From Clostridia bacterium (GTDB lineage Bacteria; Bacillota; Clostridia; UBA1381): a stretch of 64,000 bases of DNA. How positions within the stretch are numbered: the first letter of the stretch is position 1; each line of letters begins with the position of its first letter. The notes below the pieces were generated by a model. The model searched no databases and was not told the DNA's origin. It saw only the letters and a program-made list of their open reading frames with translations. Made by a program: the position numbers and the translations under genes. Positions 7,935-16,625 of the stretch are shown here, piece by piece. The stretch is taken from NCBI GenBank assembly GCA_900751885.1, contig CAADTH010000004.1, positions 1 through 64,000 of the forward strand. The letters are read 5' to 3'.

Positions 7935-9155
7935 ATGTCAACAAAAAAACAATCCACTGATTTTGTGAATCACTGCAAACGGTGTGGGAGACCGCTCAAA
8001 GACCCATCTGCCAATTATGGCTGGTGGTGTGCTCAAATTATAGGGTCTACGGAAGATTCCAATCATAATTCTCCCCATGTGCTCACACAAGCTATCATAC
8101 AACTTGCCTATCTGAAATATACGAAAGAAATGCAAAAAGGCAACCGCGAGATTTTTTATTCTCAGACAATAAAAAATCTTCTTCTCGATAGCTTTGTAAA
8201 ACAAGAATTAGCCAAGCATGAGCACCAAGATACTATCATTGATGAAGCACAGAAAGATATTGATAAAATACTGAAGCTCGCTGACGAAAATCCAGGCATT
8301 AATTTAAGTTATAAATATAAAGAAGAAAATGAATTTGACTATTTTCGCGCTCAAAATTTGTCGAAAATGCTTGAAAATTCTCCCGACATCGTGTATACTA
8401 ATCATGACAATAATACCCTGTATTGGCAAACAGATGTATTTTATGAAAAAGCAAGAGAGGATGTGAGAATATTTCTAGACAGCTTAATCGAGCACGACGG
8501 CGCCTATCAGCGTTATTCCTTCTTAGAGGAAACCGCAAAGGATTCCGATTTTCTTAGCTCACAGGCATACTTTTTCGAGGAGGAGCCTCTTATTGACACC
8601 GCAAAGCTAATGGCTACTGCAGTCGATGTATACGCTGATGTCAGTACCTTAGGAGCGTCCACAGAAGCAAAGCTTCTTCTCTCTGCGGCAGTCGCACCGC
8701 TATATTCTCAAGATACCGCGCCGACTCCCGGATTGAGGTATGTGGTAGACTCCGCTGTCGATTCTATTATTGATTACTCCGATACAAAATCGTTCGAAAA
8801 AATGGCGGAATACATTGCTATTTTAGACAGCAAATACCGCTATCTGATGGACCCCAAACGAGTGACAAATGATACATCTAGAAAATTTATCTCTGACTGT
8901 GCCGAGAAAATACAGCAGTGCAAGAATGAGATAAAAAATGAGACTGACCCTGGAAAAACTCAATATCTTGAGCATACAATCAATCTGCTAGAAGAAATTG
9001 TCGACCTGAACGAAAATCCAGAGCATTCTGCTCAGGAATTCAAAAAACAAACCAAGGCGCTCATCGAGCAGACGCGCAGACAAATCCAAACCCCAGAGGG
9101 ACGAAAGCACTTAATGGATTCATTCAATCACGAAAGGTGGAAACCAAAATCATGA
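7935..9155 (+). CDS. Unknown 406-aa protein with N-terminal zinc-ribbon-like Cys motif
   Basis: I do not recognise this protein. Its first 40 residues contain CKRCGRPLKDPSANYGWWCA, which resembles the treble-clef/zinc-ribbon segment seen at the start of DUF6011-like and phage-associated proteins. The fourth metal ligand is not obvious. The rest is acidic and mostly helical, with no membrane segment. The C-terminal third (about 275-400) is likely coiled coil. The ribosome binding site AAAAAGGAGG is strong. The stop codon overlaps the start of the next gene (ATGA), so the two are translationally coupled. Codon use looks like the neighbours, so there is no clear sign of recent transfer. Confidence 0.75.
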   Translation: MSTKKQSTDFVNHCKRCGRPLKDPSANYGWWCAQIIGSTEDSNHNSPHVLTQAIIQLAYLKYTKEMQKGNREIFYSQTIKNLLLDSFVKQELAKHEHQDTIIDEAQKDIDKILKLADENPGINLSYKYKEENEFDYFRAQNLSKMLENSPDIVYTNHDNNTLYWQTDVFYEKAREDVRIFLDSLIEHDGAYQRYSFLEETAKDSDFLSSQAYFFEEEPLIDTAKLMATAVDVYADVSTLGASTEAKLLLSAAVAPLYSQDTAPTPGLRYVVDSAVDSIIDYSDTKSFEKMAEYIAILDSKYRYLMDPKRVTNDTSRKFISDCAEKIQQCKNEIKNETDPGKTQYLEHTINLLEEIVDLNENPEHSAQEFKKQTKALIEQTRRQIQTPEGRKHLMDSFNHERWKPKS

Positions 9156-9769
9156 AATTAAAAACAAAGCTCATCGTATTCTTTTTGATTTTAGCCAGCA
9201 TAGCAGGGGCGTGTTTTATTTGTGTTCCTGTTTATTTGCAGAACCCTGAGATGCAGATTATGCTAAAAGTACACAGGCTCTATCATCTTGATTTTCTGAC
9301 AAATCAAGCAGTCATCAACTATTATTCCCACTCAGACTACACGGATATGCTGCGGTCAGCATCCAACAATAAAAAATTGACGCCTTTTTACCGTCAACTC
9401 GATCAAGAACTGTTTGAGTTAAAAACGATGATTGAAGAGGGCAATCTCTCAGACGAGAAGCGAAAAGGGTATCTCGTCTATTATGACAACATTGCACTGC
9501 GCATGGAAAAGCTGGACGAAAAATTCAAGTCAGCTTATGACTCCTATTCTCACTATTTGAAGGGTACTTCTCCAGAATCCTCAAAATACGACTATCAGGA
9601 GGCTACTACTGCGCTCAGACGCGCAAAAGATTATGGCAGTCAGGAGGATCGCATCCGCCCATGCAAGGGCTTCTCCGTTGTCCGCAGGGATGTCTATACG
9701 CTATCCAAGCTATTTTACCGGCTTTTCCCCTCGTACCGGACGCTCCCCGACGGATTTGAGGCAGACTAG
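9152..9769 (+). CDS. Unknown 205-aa protein with one N-terminal membrane segment
   Basis: I choose the ATG at 9152 because it overlaps the previous stop in an ATGA arrangement and follows AAAGGTGG. An in-frame start at 9137 is possible. Residues about 6-27 (LIVFFLILASIAGACFICVP) form a single membrane anchor or signal segment. The remainder is charged and helical and should lie outside the membrane. No family is recognised. The coupling with the zinc-motif gene suggests a joint function. A strong bidirectional terminator follows. Confidence 0.75.
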   Translation: MKLKTKLIVFFLILASIAGACFICVPVYLQNPEMQIMLKVHRLYHLDFLTNQAVINYYSHSDYTDMLRSASNNKKLTPFYRQLDQELFELKTMIEEGNLSDEKRKGYLVYYDNIALRMEKLDEKFKSAYDSYSHYLKGTSPESSKYDYQEATTALRRAKDYGSQEDRIRPCKGFSVVRRDVYTLSKLFYRLFPSYRTLPDGFEAD

Positions 9770-9777
9770 GCTTTCAC

Positions 9778-9813
9778 AAAAAGAGGACAAATCAAATGAT
9801 TTGTCCTCTTTTT
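9778..9813. terminator. Bidirectional terminator
   Basis: AAAAAGAGGACAAATC / GATTTGTCCTCTTTTT with a short loop. It serves the plus-strand pair ending at 9769 and the minus-strand reductase ending at 9830. Confidence 0.88.
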
Positions 9814-9829
9814 CGGTTATATTTAATTC

Positions 9830-10816
9830 TCATTTTACGATTTTATCGATTTCATCCAGCTCGTCCCTTGTGAAGTCGAGGTTCGCGAGCGCGTTTACAT
9901 TCTCTGTAATCTGCTCCGGGCGGCTTGCGCCAATCAACACGCTTGTCAGCTTTCCGCCGCGCAGATTCCACGCGACTGCCATCTGCGCAAGCGATTGTCC
10001 ACGATTTTGCGCAATCTGATTGAGCTTTTCCACCTTGCTGATTACGTCCTCCGTAATGCCGTCGGGGCGCAGAAATACAGATTTTGTCGCGCGCGATCCT
10101 TCCGGAATGCCGTGAAGGTATTTATTGGTCAACAGCCCCTGTGCCAGCGGGCAGAACGAAATCGAACCGATTCCTTCCCTCTCCAGCACGTCCTGAAGCC
10201 CATTTTCAATCCACCTGTCAAGCATATTATACTTCGGCTGGTGAATCACAAACGGTGTTCCGAGCGCCTTTAATAAATGCGCCATCTCCTGTGTCTGGGA
10301 TGCATTATAGTTTGACACGCCCACATAAAACGCCTTTCCCTGACGGACAATCAAGTCGAGGGCATGGGCAGTCTCCTCCATCGGTGTGTTTGGGTCCGGA
10401 CGGTGGTGGTAAAAGATGTCCACATAGTCGAGTCCCATACGCACAAGGCTCTGGTCAAGGCTTGCGACCAGATACTTTTTGCTTCCCCAGTCTCCATACG
10501 GTCCGTCCCACATAGTGTAACCCGCCTTTGTGGAGATAATCAGCTCGTCGCGGTATGCGCCCAATTCATTTTTTAAAATACGTCCGAAATTTTCCTCCGC
10601 CGCGCCCGGATACGGTCCATAGTTGTTTGCTAAGTCAAAATGGGTGATGCCTGCATCAAATGCAGTCTCCACCATCGCTGTCATGTTATCGTACTTATCA
10701 TTGCTGCCAAAATTGTGCCACAGTCCCAGTGACAGTGCCGGAAGCATAAGTCCGCTTCTGCCGGCACGGTTATAGTTCATATTCTGGTATCTTTCTGTAT
10801 TTGCTTGATATGCCAT
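9830..10816 (-). CDS. Aldo/keto reductase, YghZ/glyceraldehyde-3-phosphate reductase type
   Basis: A 328-residue TIM-barrel NADPH-dependent reductase. The start (NRAGRSGLMLPALSLGLWHN) and the segment FDLANNYGPYPGAAEENFGR are typical of the YghZ (L-glyceraldehyde 3-phosphate reductase) branch and of Kv-beta-like proteins. The catalytic tetrad is visible: Asp and Tyr in FDLANNY, Lys in ISTKAGY and His in IFYHHRPD. It reduces small aldehydes. In a strain that may ferment rhamnose it could act on lactaldehyde or methylglyoxal, but this is inference. It is followed by RidA upstream on the same strand, separated by a terminator. Confidence 0.9.
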   Translation of the reverse strand: MAYQANTERYQNMNYNRAGRSGLMLPALSLGLWHNFGSNDKYDNMTAMVETAFDAGITHFDLANNYGPYPGAAEENFGRILKNELGAYRDELIISTKAGYTMWDGPYGDWGSKKYLVASLDQSLVRMGLDYVDIFYHHRPDPNTPMEETAHALDLIVRQGKAFYVGVSNYNASQTQEMAHLLKALGTPFVIHQPKYNMLDRWIENGLQDVLEREGIGSISFCPLAQGLLTNKYLHGIPEGSRATKSVFLRPDGITEDVISKVEKLNQIAQNRGQSLAQMAVAWNLRGGKLTSVLIGASRPEQITENVNALANLDFTRDELDEIDKIVK

Positions 10817-10941
10817 TGTTTTCTCTTCCTCCCTATTTCAGTCTATCATATGATTTTGCTCGTTTCTCTATTTTAGTATAACATATCTTTCCTATCTCAT
10901 CCAATGCCGCCATAAAATATGGATCGCCAAAACAATATTAC

Positions 10942-10970
10942 AAAAAAAGTCTGGCATAGGAACCAGACTT
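10942..10970 (-). terminator. Terminator of ridA
   Basis: AGTCTGG / CCAGACT stem with an 8-base loop, followed on the minus strand by seven T. It lies just past the stop codon at 10982. Confidence 0.85.
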
Positions 10971-10981
10971 CCTTCATTCCG

Positions 10982-11374
10982 CTATAGCAATGTTCTCTCA
11001 TTCTCCTTCACCGCGACTGCTTCCATCTCAATCAATACATCCTTTGGAAGCCGTGCCGCCTCCACGCAGGAGCGCGCCGGATACGGCTGTTCAAAGAACT
11101 TTGCGTATTCTTCATTGACTGCCGCGAAATCCTCCATATTTTTAATAAACACGGTGGTTTTTACCACCTCTTTCATCGAGCTTCCAGCCGCCTTTAGTAC
11201 CTCGGACACATTCGCAAACACCTGCCGTGCCTGCTCCCGCACGTCAGAGGAAATCTCCCCCGTTGCAGGATTGACCGGAATCTGCCCTGATGTGAATACC
11301 ATCTGCCCTGATACAACCGCCTGAGAGTATGGTCCAATCGCTCCCGGCGCCTTTTCTGTACAAATTTCTTTCAT
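10982..11374 (-). CDS. ridA: RidA family 2-iminobutanoate/2-iminopropanoate deaminase
   Basis: A 130-residue protein of standard RidA length. It opens with APGAIGPYSQAVVSGQMVFTSGQ and carries the conserved Arg in PYPARSCVEAARLPKDVLIEMEAVA. RidA hydrolyses reactive enamine/imine intermediates made by PLP enzymes and so protects those enzymes. An AGGAGG site precedes the ATG. It starts 15 bases after the YIP1-like gene ends, so the two are probably transcribed together from the promoter at 12413. Confidence 0.94.
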   Translation of the reverse strand: MKEICTEKAPGAIGPYSQAVVSGQMVFTSGQIPVNPATGEISSDVREQARQVFANVSEVLKAAGSSMKEVVKTTVFIKNMEDFAAVNEEYAKFFEQPYPARSCVEAARLPKDVLIEMEAVAVKENERTLL

Positions 11375-11389
11375 ATTAATATCCTCCTT

Positions 11390-12307
11390 TTATCCCATCA
11401 ATAGCTGTAACAAGATTCTGCCAAAGCCCTGGCAGAAAAACAAATATACCATGTACCCGAGTATTGTAATCCATATCACGCGGTCAGGCGACAGTTGCCA
11501 CTCGGCGCACAGTCCTTCATAGCCTAGTACAACCGACATCACGCAGGCAAGCGCCAAAAGGACGAGAACAGTCGGCAAGGAGAAAAAGCTGAACACAATA
11601 CCGGCAAGTCCGATGACAGTGATTGGAAGGGATGAGATTGCAAACCTGACCGCCACATTCCAAAATTTTACCTTACTTTGGCGCATCATTACCCTGGTAA
11701 TAAAGAAAAACAATGCACTGAGCAGGAAAAACTGTAGGAATATAAACCCAATCACCACACAAAACAGTATCGCGGGATTCCATCCGCCAATCAACGCCAC
11801 TGACGCCGCACCGCCCATTCCTGGAATTAGGGAAGTAATCAGGGATGAAATACCCCGAAGCACACTTCGGTATGCAAACAGTATGACTAGCGCTGAAACG
11901 ATTGCTTGCGCTGCCACAAGAATCAGCGATTCGCCCACTCCCATATTGGCCGGATTGGACACAGTGTATACCGGGCTTCGAAAGAACCTTGCAAAAAACG
12001 TGCCGAAATTGTGAAGGAATCCGGCTTTTCGTCCGGCGCCTCGTTGCTTGAATTTTGCTGAAACCCGCTGATAAGAGCGCTTTGCCTTCTGCGTCCAGTT
12101 CTCTTTTGGTCTTGGCTGGGAGGTATACGGCTGTCGATATGTAGTTTGCCCGCTTTGCTCCGCGCCTTCGGTGCTTTTTGCGGACGCGGCACCTTCACTT
12201 TTCTTTTGGCTCTGTTCTCTTCTCTTTCGTGCCTGCTCGCTCTGAGCACAGTGGCAGACCTCTCCTGCTTCCAGTTCTCTTCCACAATACATACAAGTTC
12301 TAATCAT
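11390..12307 (-). CDS. Zinc-ribbon YIP1-family membrane protein
   Basis: A 305-residue membrane protein. Residues 1-16 hold a Cys-rich knuckle (CMYCGRELEAGEVCHC). A hydrophilic, basic linker of about 75 residues follows. From about residue 115 there are five or so hydrophobic segments of the YIP1/DUF1282 type. The role of bacterial YIP1-like proteins is poorly known; membrane organisation or transport is usually supposed. GAGGG precedes the ATG, and a promoter lies at 12413-12441. It is followed closely by ridA, but no functional link is evident. Confidence 0.8.
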   Translation of the reverse strand: MIRTCMYCGRELEAGEVCHCAQSEQARKRREQSQKKSEGAASAKSTEGAEQSGQTTYRQPYTSQPRPKENWTQKAKRSYQRVSAKFKQRGAGRKAGFLHNFGTFFARFFRSPVYTVSNPANMGVGESLILVAAQAIVSALVILFAYRSVLRGISSLITSLIPGMGGAASVALIGGWNPAILFCVVIGFIFLQFFLLSALFFFITRVMMRQSKVKFWNVAVRFAISSLPITVIGLAGIVFSFFSLPTVLVLLALACVMSVVLGYEGLCAEWQLSPDRVIWITILGYMVYLFFCQGFGRILLQLLMG

Positions 12308-12412
12308 TTACATACCCTCTTTTTGATTCACCTCTCGGCGGCATTTTCTTGATATTTTCCGCTACCGGGTCAAGTGTGTCATTGCTTTTGAAATTGTTTG
12401 AATCTACAATTT

Positions 12413-12441
12413 ATTGTACCATCTTGCATTTTGTTCGTCAA
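12413..12441 (-). promoter_or_regulatory. Promoter of the YIP1-like/ridA operon
   Basis: Minus strand TTGACG (12436-12441), 17-base spacer, TACAAT (12413-12418), about 105 bases upstream of the ATG. Confidence 0.65.
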
Positions 12442-12501
12442 CGGAAACTCCGCGTAAAAATCAGATATATTGTGAGCAAATTGTAAATTCTGTTTACAAG
12501 C

Positions 12502-12525
12502 AAAAAGCGTGGGAACTTCCCACGC
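12502..12525 (-). terminator. Terminator after the 31-aa peptide gene
   Basis: GCGTGGGAA / TTCCCACGC hairpin with five T on the minus strand, 14 bases past the stop at 12539. Its presence supports that the small ORF is expressed. Confidence 0.85.
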
Positions 12526-12538
12526 CTTTCAAGACTGT

Positions 12539-12634
12539 TTACCGTTGTTCTCCCTGATGCTTCTTGATTCCGTCGAATATCGCAATCGCTAAAAACAGCG
12601 CGCTGGTAATCACAAGAAAGATTCCCTTTGTCAA
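12539..12634 (-). CDS. 31-residue single-span membrane peptide (TTG start)
   Basis: TTG start preceded by AGAGGAGG with a 7-base spacer. The peptide runs MTKGIFLVITSALFLAIAIF (one membrane span) and ends DGIKKHQGEQR. TATAAT lies 31 bases upstream of the start, and a clean terminator lies 14 bases past the stop. It is therefore a complete small transcription unit next to sleB. I do not recognise a family. The length, one hydrophobic helix and a charged C-terminal tail resemble the many small bacterial membrane proteins, including some made in sporulation. Confidence 0.65.
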   Translation of the reverse strand: MTKGIFLVITSALFLAIAIFDGIKKHQGEQR

Positions 12635-12720
12635 AGTATCGCCTCCTCTTTCCTGCATTATTATACTGTATTTTTTTATAAAAGGCTATTGTTTTCACAA
12701 AATTTCATCAAAACGTAATG

Positions 12721-13383
12721 TTATTTGCAGAATACGTGGTTTCCAATCGTTTTTATTACCGGGCGTGACCAAATCCAGCTGCTTGTCGCTGTGCGCGGAT
12801 TGTAATAGTAGATTGCGCCGCCGGATGGGTCCCAGCCATTGAGTGCATCCCTCGCCGCTTTGATGCTCGACTGCTGCATCTGGGCATGAATCTGCCCGTC
12901 TACCAACGCGGTAAACGCGCCCTCCTGGTAAATGACTCCCGCAATGCTGTTTGGGAAGGAGGAATGTTTCACGCGGTTTAGAATCACTGCACCGACCGCA
13001 ACCTGTCCCTCATACGGCTCGCCGCGTGCCTCTCCATTGATGACTCTCGCCAAAAGATTGACGTTCGCCTCATAGGAGCTGGAGGTCGTCTGCCCGGTTG
13101 GAAGTCCAATTTTTTCAAGCGTTGCAGGACCTGCGATTCCATCGGGCGAGAGAGAATGCTGTCTTTGAAATTTTTTTACCGCGGCGGCTGTCTTTGAGCC
13201 ATAGATTCCATCGACAGGTCCGCCGAAATATCCCCAATCACGGAGCCTTGTCTGAATGTTTCGAACCTCCTGCCCCTGGGAACCGATTTTTGATAATGCC
13301 AGAGCAGGCGGCGGCATCACACATGCATGAAATAATATCAGAGCCGCGGTCATAACAGTAATGTACGTTTTCAAGCTTCGCAT
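12721..13383 (-). CDS. sleB: Spore cortex-lytic enzyme SleB-type cell wall hydrolase
   Basis: A 220-residue exported protein. I place the start at 13383 (MRSLKTYI) because AAAGGAG lies just upstream; an in-frame ATG at 13401 is less well placed. Residues 1-30 form a signal peptide. Residues about 35-90 are a peptidoglycan-binding domain (VRNIQTRLRDWGYFGGPVDG). Residues about 105-220 are the SleB/Hydrolase_2 lytic transglycosylase domain, with the catalytic Glu in VINGEARGE and the segment AVGAVILNRV. It degrades muramic-lactam cortex during germination in Bacillus. No ypeB partner lies next to it. A vegetative CwlJ/SleB-like role is the alternative. Confidence 0.88.
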   Translation of the reverse strand: MRSLKTYITVMTAALILFHACVMPPPALALSKIGSQGQEVRNIQTRLRDWGYFGGPVDGIYGSKTAAAVKKFQRQHSLSPDGIAGPATLEKIGLPTGQTTSSSYEANVNLLARVINGEARGEPYEGQVAVGAVILNRVKHSSFPNSIAGVIYQEGAFTALVDGQIHAQMQQSSIKAARDALNGWDPSGGAIYYYNPRTATSSWIWSRPVIKTIGNHVFCK

Positions 13384-13546
13384 AATGTTCTCCTTTTCCA
13401 TTAATCGCTGTCTTTTTTATTGTCTCCATCCTTCTTTTGTGTTATACATCTTTTACTCAAAATTGGAAGTTTTTTCTTTTCACAATGCCGTTTTGTTTAA
13501 AATGGGGACTTTTTTTCATAAAACCAGACAACTTTTTTTTCGTCTC

Positions 13547-13575
13547 TTGTGAGAATATTATGGATATGTTACAAT
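13547..13575 (+). promoter_or_regulatory. Promoter of the secreted rhamnogalacturonan lyase
   Basis: TTGTGA (13547-13552), 17-base spacer, TACAAT (13570-13575), 37 bases upstream of the ATG. Confidence 0.65.
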
Positions 13576-13612
13576 AATAAATACTTGACGAGTATGAAAG
13601 GAGACAAACAAT

Positions 13613-16531
13613 ATGAATAATAAGAAAAAACGGATTGCGCTGGCAGCCGGTCTGATTATGGCGACACAGCTGATGTTTGCGCCGTTTGCAATGGCGGCAG
13701 ACGAAAATCCTGCCAAGGGTGTCGTAAAGGTAAATCCGGTCAATGAGCAGACGATTGCAGAAAATCAAAAATTGGTTGACGCACGCCCAGACATGCAGCG
13801 CCAGATGGAAAAGCTCGACCGCGGGGTCGTGGCAGTCAAAACAGAGAAGAGTGTATTTGTTTCATGGCGCTGGCTGGCAACAGAATCCGCTGATACCATG
13901 TTCAATATTTACCGCAATGGGGAAAAGCTCAACCAAGAGCCAATGAATGCGACGAACTACATGGATATCACGCCGGCAGAGGGGGCATCGTATCAGATTG
14001 CTCCTGTCACAAATGGCACAGAGGGAGAGAAGTCTCAAGAGACAAAGGTATGGGCAAATAACTATATGGATGTCCCAATCCAGAAGCCGGACGGCGGCTC
14101 CATTCAGGGGGAGGATTATACCTACTCTGCAAATGACGCGGCAGTTGGCGATGTCGACGGTGACGGACAGTATGAAATTATTTTGAAGTGGGATCCATCC
14201 AATGCAAAGGATGCGGCAAGCTCAGGCTTTACAGGTCCTTGTATCGTGGATGCCTACAAGCTGGACGGCACACGCCTGTGGCGCATCAACATGGGCAAAA
14301 ACATTCGTGCAGGCGCGCATGATACCCAGATGATGGTTGCTGACTTTGACGGCGACGGAAAAGCAGAGGTTGCAATGCGTACCGCAGACGGCACACAAGC
14401 CGGTGACGGTTCCTATATCGGCGATAAAGACAAGGACTGGGCGTCTTTGGATAACGGAAAGAACCTTCAGGGTCCTCTTTATCTGACTGTATTCGAGGGT
14501 GCGACCGGTAAGGTGCTCGATACAGTGGATTATGACCCACAGACAGTGGAAAAGGGGAAGGAATTTGGAGATACATACGGAAACCGCTCTGAGCGCTATT
14601 TGGCATCTATCGCTTATGTTGACGGCATCCACCCAAGCATGGTATTCGCACGCGGCTACTATACAGGCGATGGCGGCGCGGGACGTACGGTTATCGCATC
14701 GTATAATCTGGTGGACGGAAAGATTCAAAAGAACTGGGTATTCGATACCAACAAGCTCAACGACCCGAACTATCTCGGACAGGGAAACCACTCCATGTCT
14801 TGCGCGGATATTGATTTCGACGGCAAGGATGAAATCATCTATGGCGCTATCGCTGTCGATCACGACGGAACGGCGATGTACAGCACAGGGCTTGGTCACG
14901 GCGACGCACAGCATGTAGGCGACCTCATTCCGGACCGTCCGGGACTCGAGGTGTACTCTGTACATGAACCGACAGGCTCTGCATATGGACAGGAAATGCG
15001 TGACGCGCGCACCGGCGAGATTCTCTTTGGCTCCTTTGAGGGCACTGACGTAGGCCGTGGTGTGTCTGCGGACGTTGACCCACGCCACCCTGGAAATGAA
15101 AGCTGGGCGACCGGAAAGATGATGAACTCGAAGGGTGAAGTGATTGCAGAGCGCCCTTCCATCCCTGAAAACTTCCTCACCTGGTGGGATGCAGACCTCG
15201 GGCGTGAGCTACAGGACAACATCTACATCAGCAAATGGAACCCAGAAAAAAATAAAACACAGAATATTTTCACAGCTGAGGGCTGTGTTTCCATCAACAG
15301 TACAAAGGCAAATCCGAGCCTGACAGCAGATTTGTTTGGCGACTGGAGAGAAGAAGTCATGTATCCGACAAAGGATAGCTCTGCACTTCGCATCTTTACA
15401 ACGACCACACCAACTGCATACCGCATTCCGACACTGATGCAGGATATCCAGTACCGGATTCATGTGGCACAGCAAAATACAGCGTATAATCAGCCGACGC
15501 ATCTGAGCTATTATTTGGGCTATGATACAAAGAATGTACCAGTTCCGCAGATATTTGTAAACGACGGCGGACAACAGGTGAAAAACCCTGACCTTTCTAA
15601 GAAGTCCTGGGATATCAATTCACTTTACACAGGCACGTCCGTTATGCTGGCAATCGACGAGTCAAAGGCGCTCAATAACAGCGTGCCGGTTCGAATCGAC
15701 AATGACAACGAGAATGTTGCTCCATTTATCGAGGAGGGCAGAACCATGGTTCCGGTTCGCTTTATCTCTGAGGCGACAGGCGCAACGGTTGACTTTGACG
15801 AAGCGACAGCGGATATCACAGTGGTATCCGGTGACAAGACAATCGTAATGAACGCATCCAAAAACGAATATACAGTAAACGGTGCAACAAAGACATTTGA
15901 CGTAGCGCCGCAGATTACGTCCGACAACCGTTCCTTCCTGCCGCTTCGCGCGATTGCAGAGGAGCTGGGACAGGAAGTATATTGGAACGAGTCCGCACAG
16001 CTTATCGTGCTGTCTGACATCAAGACGGATATGAGCGACGCAGCAGCGCAGGCAATCCGCAAGAACCTGCATGACGCACCGATGCCGGACAAGGTAGAAT
16101 TAAAGCCGGTTATCTCTCCAGATAAGCTGGCGGAGAACCAGCTTGCAATCTATGGCGTAGAGGCAAGCGGCAATGACGGAAACTCAGAGGTCGGCGCGGT
16201 AGACGGCGACATGAATACCAGATGGTCCAGCAACGGTCCGAGCTGGCTGACAGTTGATTTGGGCTCTGAGCAGGAGGTTGCCGGCGTTGCAATCGCAATG
16301 TGGAAGGGTGATGAGAGAATTTATCCATTCTCTATTGAGGTTTCCGCAGATGGTGAGACCTGGACAACAGCACTTGAAAAGACTCAGAATGATGGAACGA
16401 CATCAGAGGCACAGGAATATAAATTTGCAGCTCCTGTCAAGGCAAGATATGTCCGCTACAATGGCGATGGTGACACGACACCGGACAAGAATTACTGCCA
16501 CATTTCTGAAATCGTTATTCTGAAAAAATAA
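13613..16531 (+). CDS. Secreted rhamnogalacturonan lyase (PL11) with stalk and F5/8 carbohydrate-binding domains
   Basis: A 972-residue exported enzyme. Residues 1-29 form a signal peptide. Residues about 45-650 match family 11 rhamnogalacturonan lyases (YesW/YesX type). This is an eight-bladed propeller with calcium loops DVDGDGQYE, DFDGDGKAE and DIDFDGKDE and the blocks RGYYTGDGG, LGHGDAQHVGD and SLTADLFGDWREEV. Such enzymes cleave the rhamnose-galacturonate backbone of rhamnogalacturonan I by beta-elimination. Residues about 680-805 form a 'copper amine oxidase N-terminal' domain, here a structural or wall-associated module. Residues about 845-972 are an F5/8-type C domain (CBM32-like) that should bind sugar. 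AAGGAG precedes the ATG. It is monocistronic, with its own promoter and terminator. Confidence 0.94.
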   Translation: MNNKKKRIALAAGLIMATQLMFAPFAMAADENPAKGVVKVNPVNEQTIAENQKLVDARPDMQRQMEKLDRGVVAVKTEKSVFVSWRWLATESADTMFNIYRNGEKLNQEPMNATNYMDITPAEGASYQIAPVTNGTEGEKSQETKVWANNYMDVPIQKPDGGSIQGEDYTYSANDAAVGDVDGDGQYEIILKWDPSNAKDAASSGFTGPCIVDAYKLDGTRLWRINMGKNIRAGAHDTQMMVADFDGDGKAEVAMRTADGTQAGDGSYIGDKDKDWASLDNGKNLQGPLYLTVFEGATGKVLDTVDYDPQTVEKGKEFGDTYGNRSERYLASIAYVDGIHPSMVFARGYYTGDGGAGRTVIASYNLVDGKIQKNWVFDTNKLNDPNYLGQGNHSMSCADIDFDGKDEIIYGAIAVDHDGTAMYSTGLGHGDAQHVGDLIPDRPGLEVYSVHEPTGSAYGQEMRDARTGEILFGSFEGTDVGRGVSADVDPRHPGNESWATGKMMNSKGEVIAERPSIPENFLTWWDADLGRELQDNIYISKWNPEKNKTQNIFTAEGCVSINSTKANPSLTADLFGDWREEVMYPTKDSSALRIFTTTTPTAYRIPTLMQDIQYRIHVAQQNTAYNQPTHLSYYLGYDTKNVPVPQIFVNDGGQQVKNPDLSKKSWDINSLYTGTSVMLAIDESKALNNSVPVRIDNDNENVAPFIEEGRTMVPVRFISEATGATVDFDEATADITVVSGDKTIVMNASKNEYTVNGATKTFDVAPQITSDNRSFLPLRAIAEELGQEVYWNESAQLIVLSDIKTDMSDAAAQAIRKNLHDAPMPDKVELKPVISPDKLAENQLAIYGVEASGNDGNSEVGAVDGDMNTRWSSNGPSWLTVDLGSEQEVAGVAIAMWKGDERIYPFSIEVSADGETWTTALEKTQNDGTTSEAQEYKFAAPVKARYVRYNGDGDTTPDKNYCHISEIVILKK

Positions 16532-16547
16532 CAGCTGAATAAACACG

Positions 16548-16590
16548 AAAAAAAGCAACCTTCCTTGTTATAAGGAAGATTGCTTTTTTA
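16548..16590. terminator. Bidirectional terminator between the lyase and htrA
   Basis: GCAACCTTCCTT / AAGGAAGATTGC with A-run before and T-run after. It serves the convergent genes ending at 16531 and 16626. Confidence 0.85.
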
Positions 16591-16625
16591 ATACTGTTAT
16601 TTACACTGCATGTATACGAATGAAC

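Noticed and set aside
14222..15088. 288-codon open frame on the minus strand inside the rhamnogalacturonan lyase gene
   Set aside because: It lies wholly antisense to a clear PL11 coding sequence, has Cys/Val/His-rich unlike-protein composition and no ribosome site.
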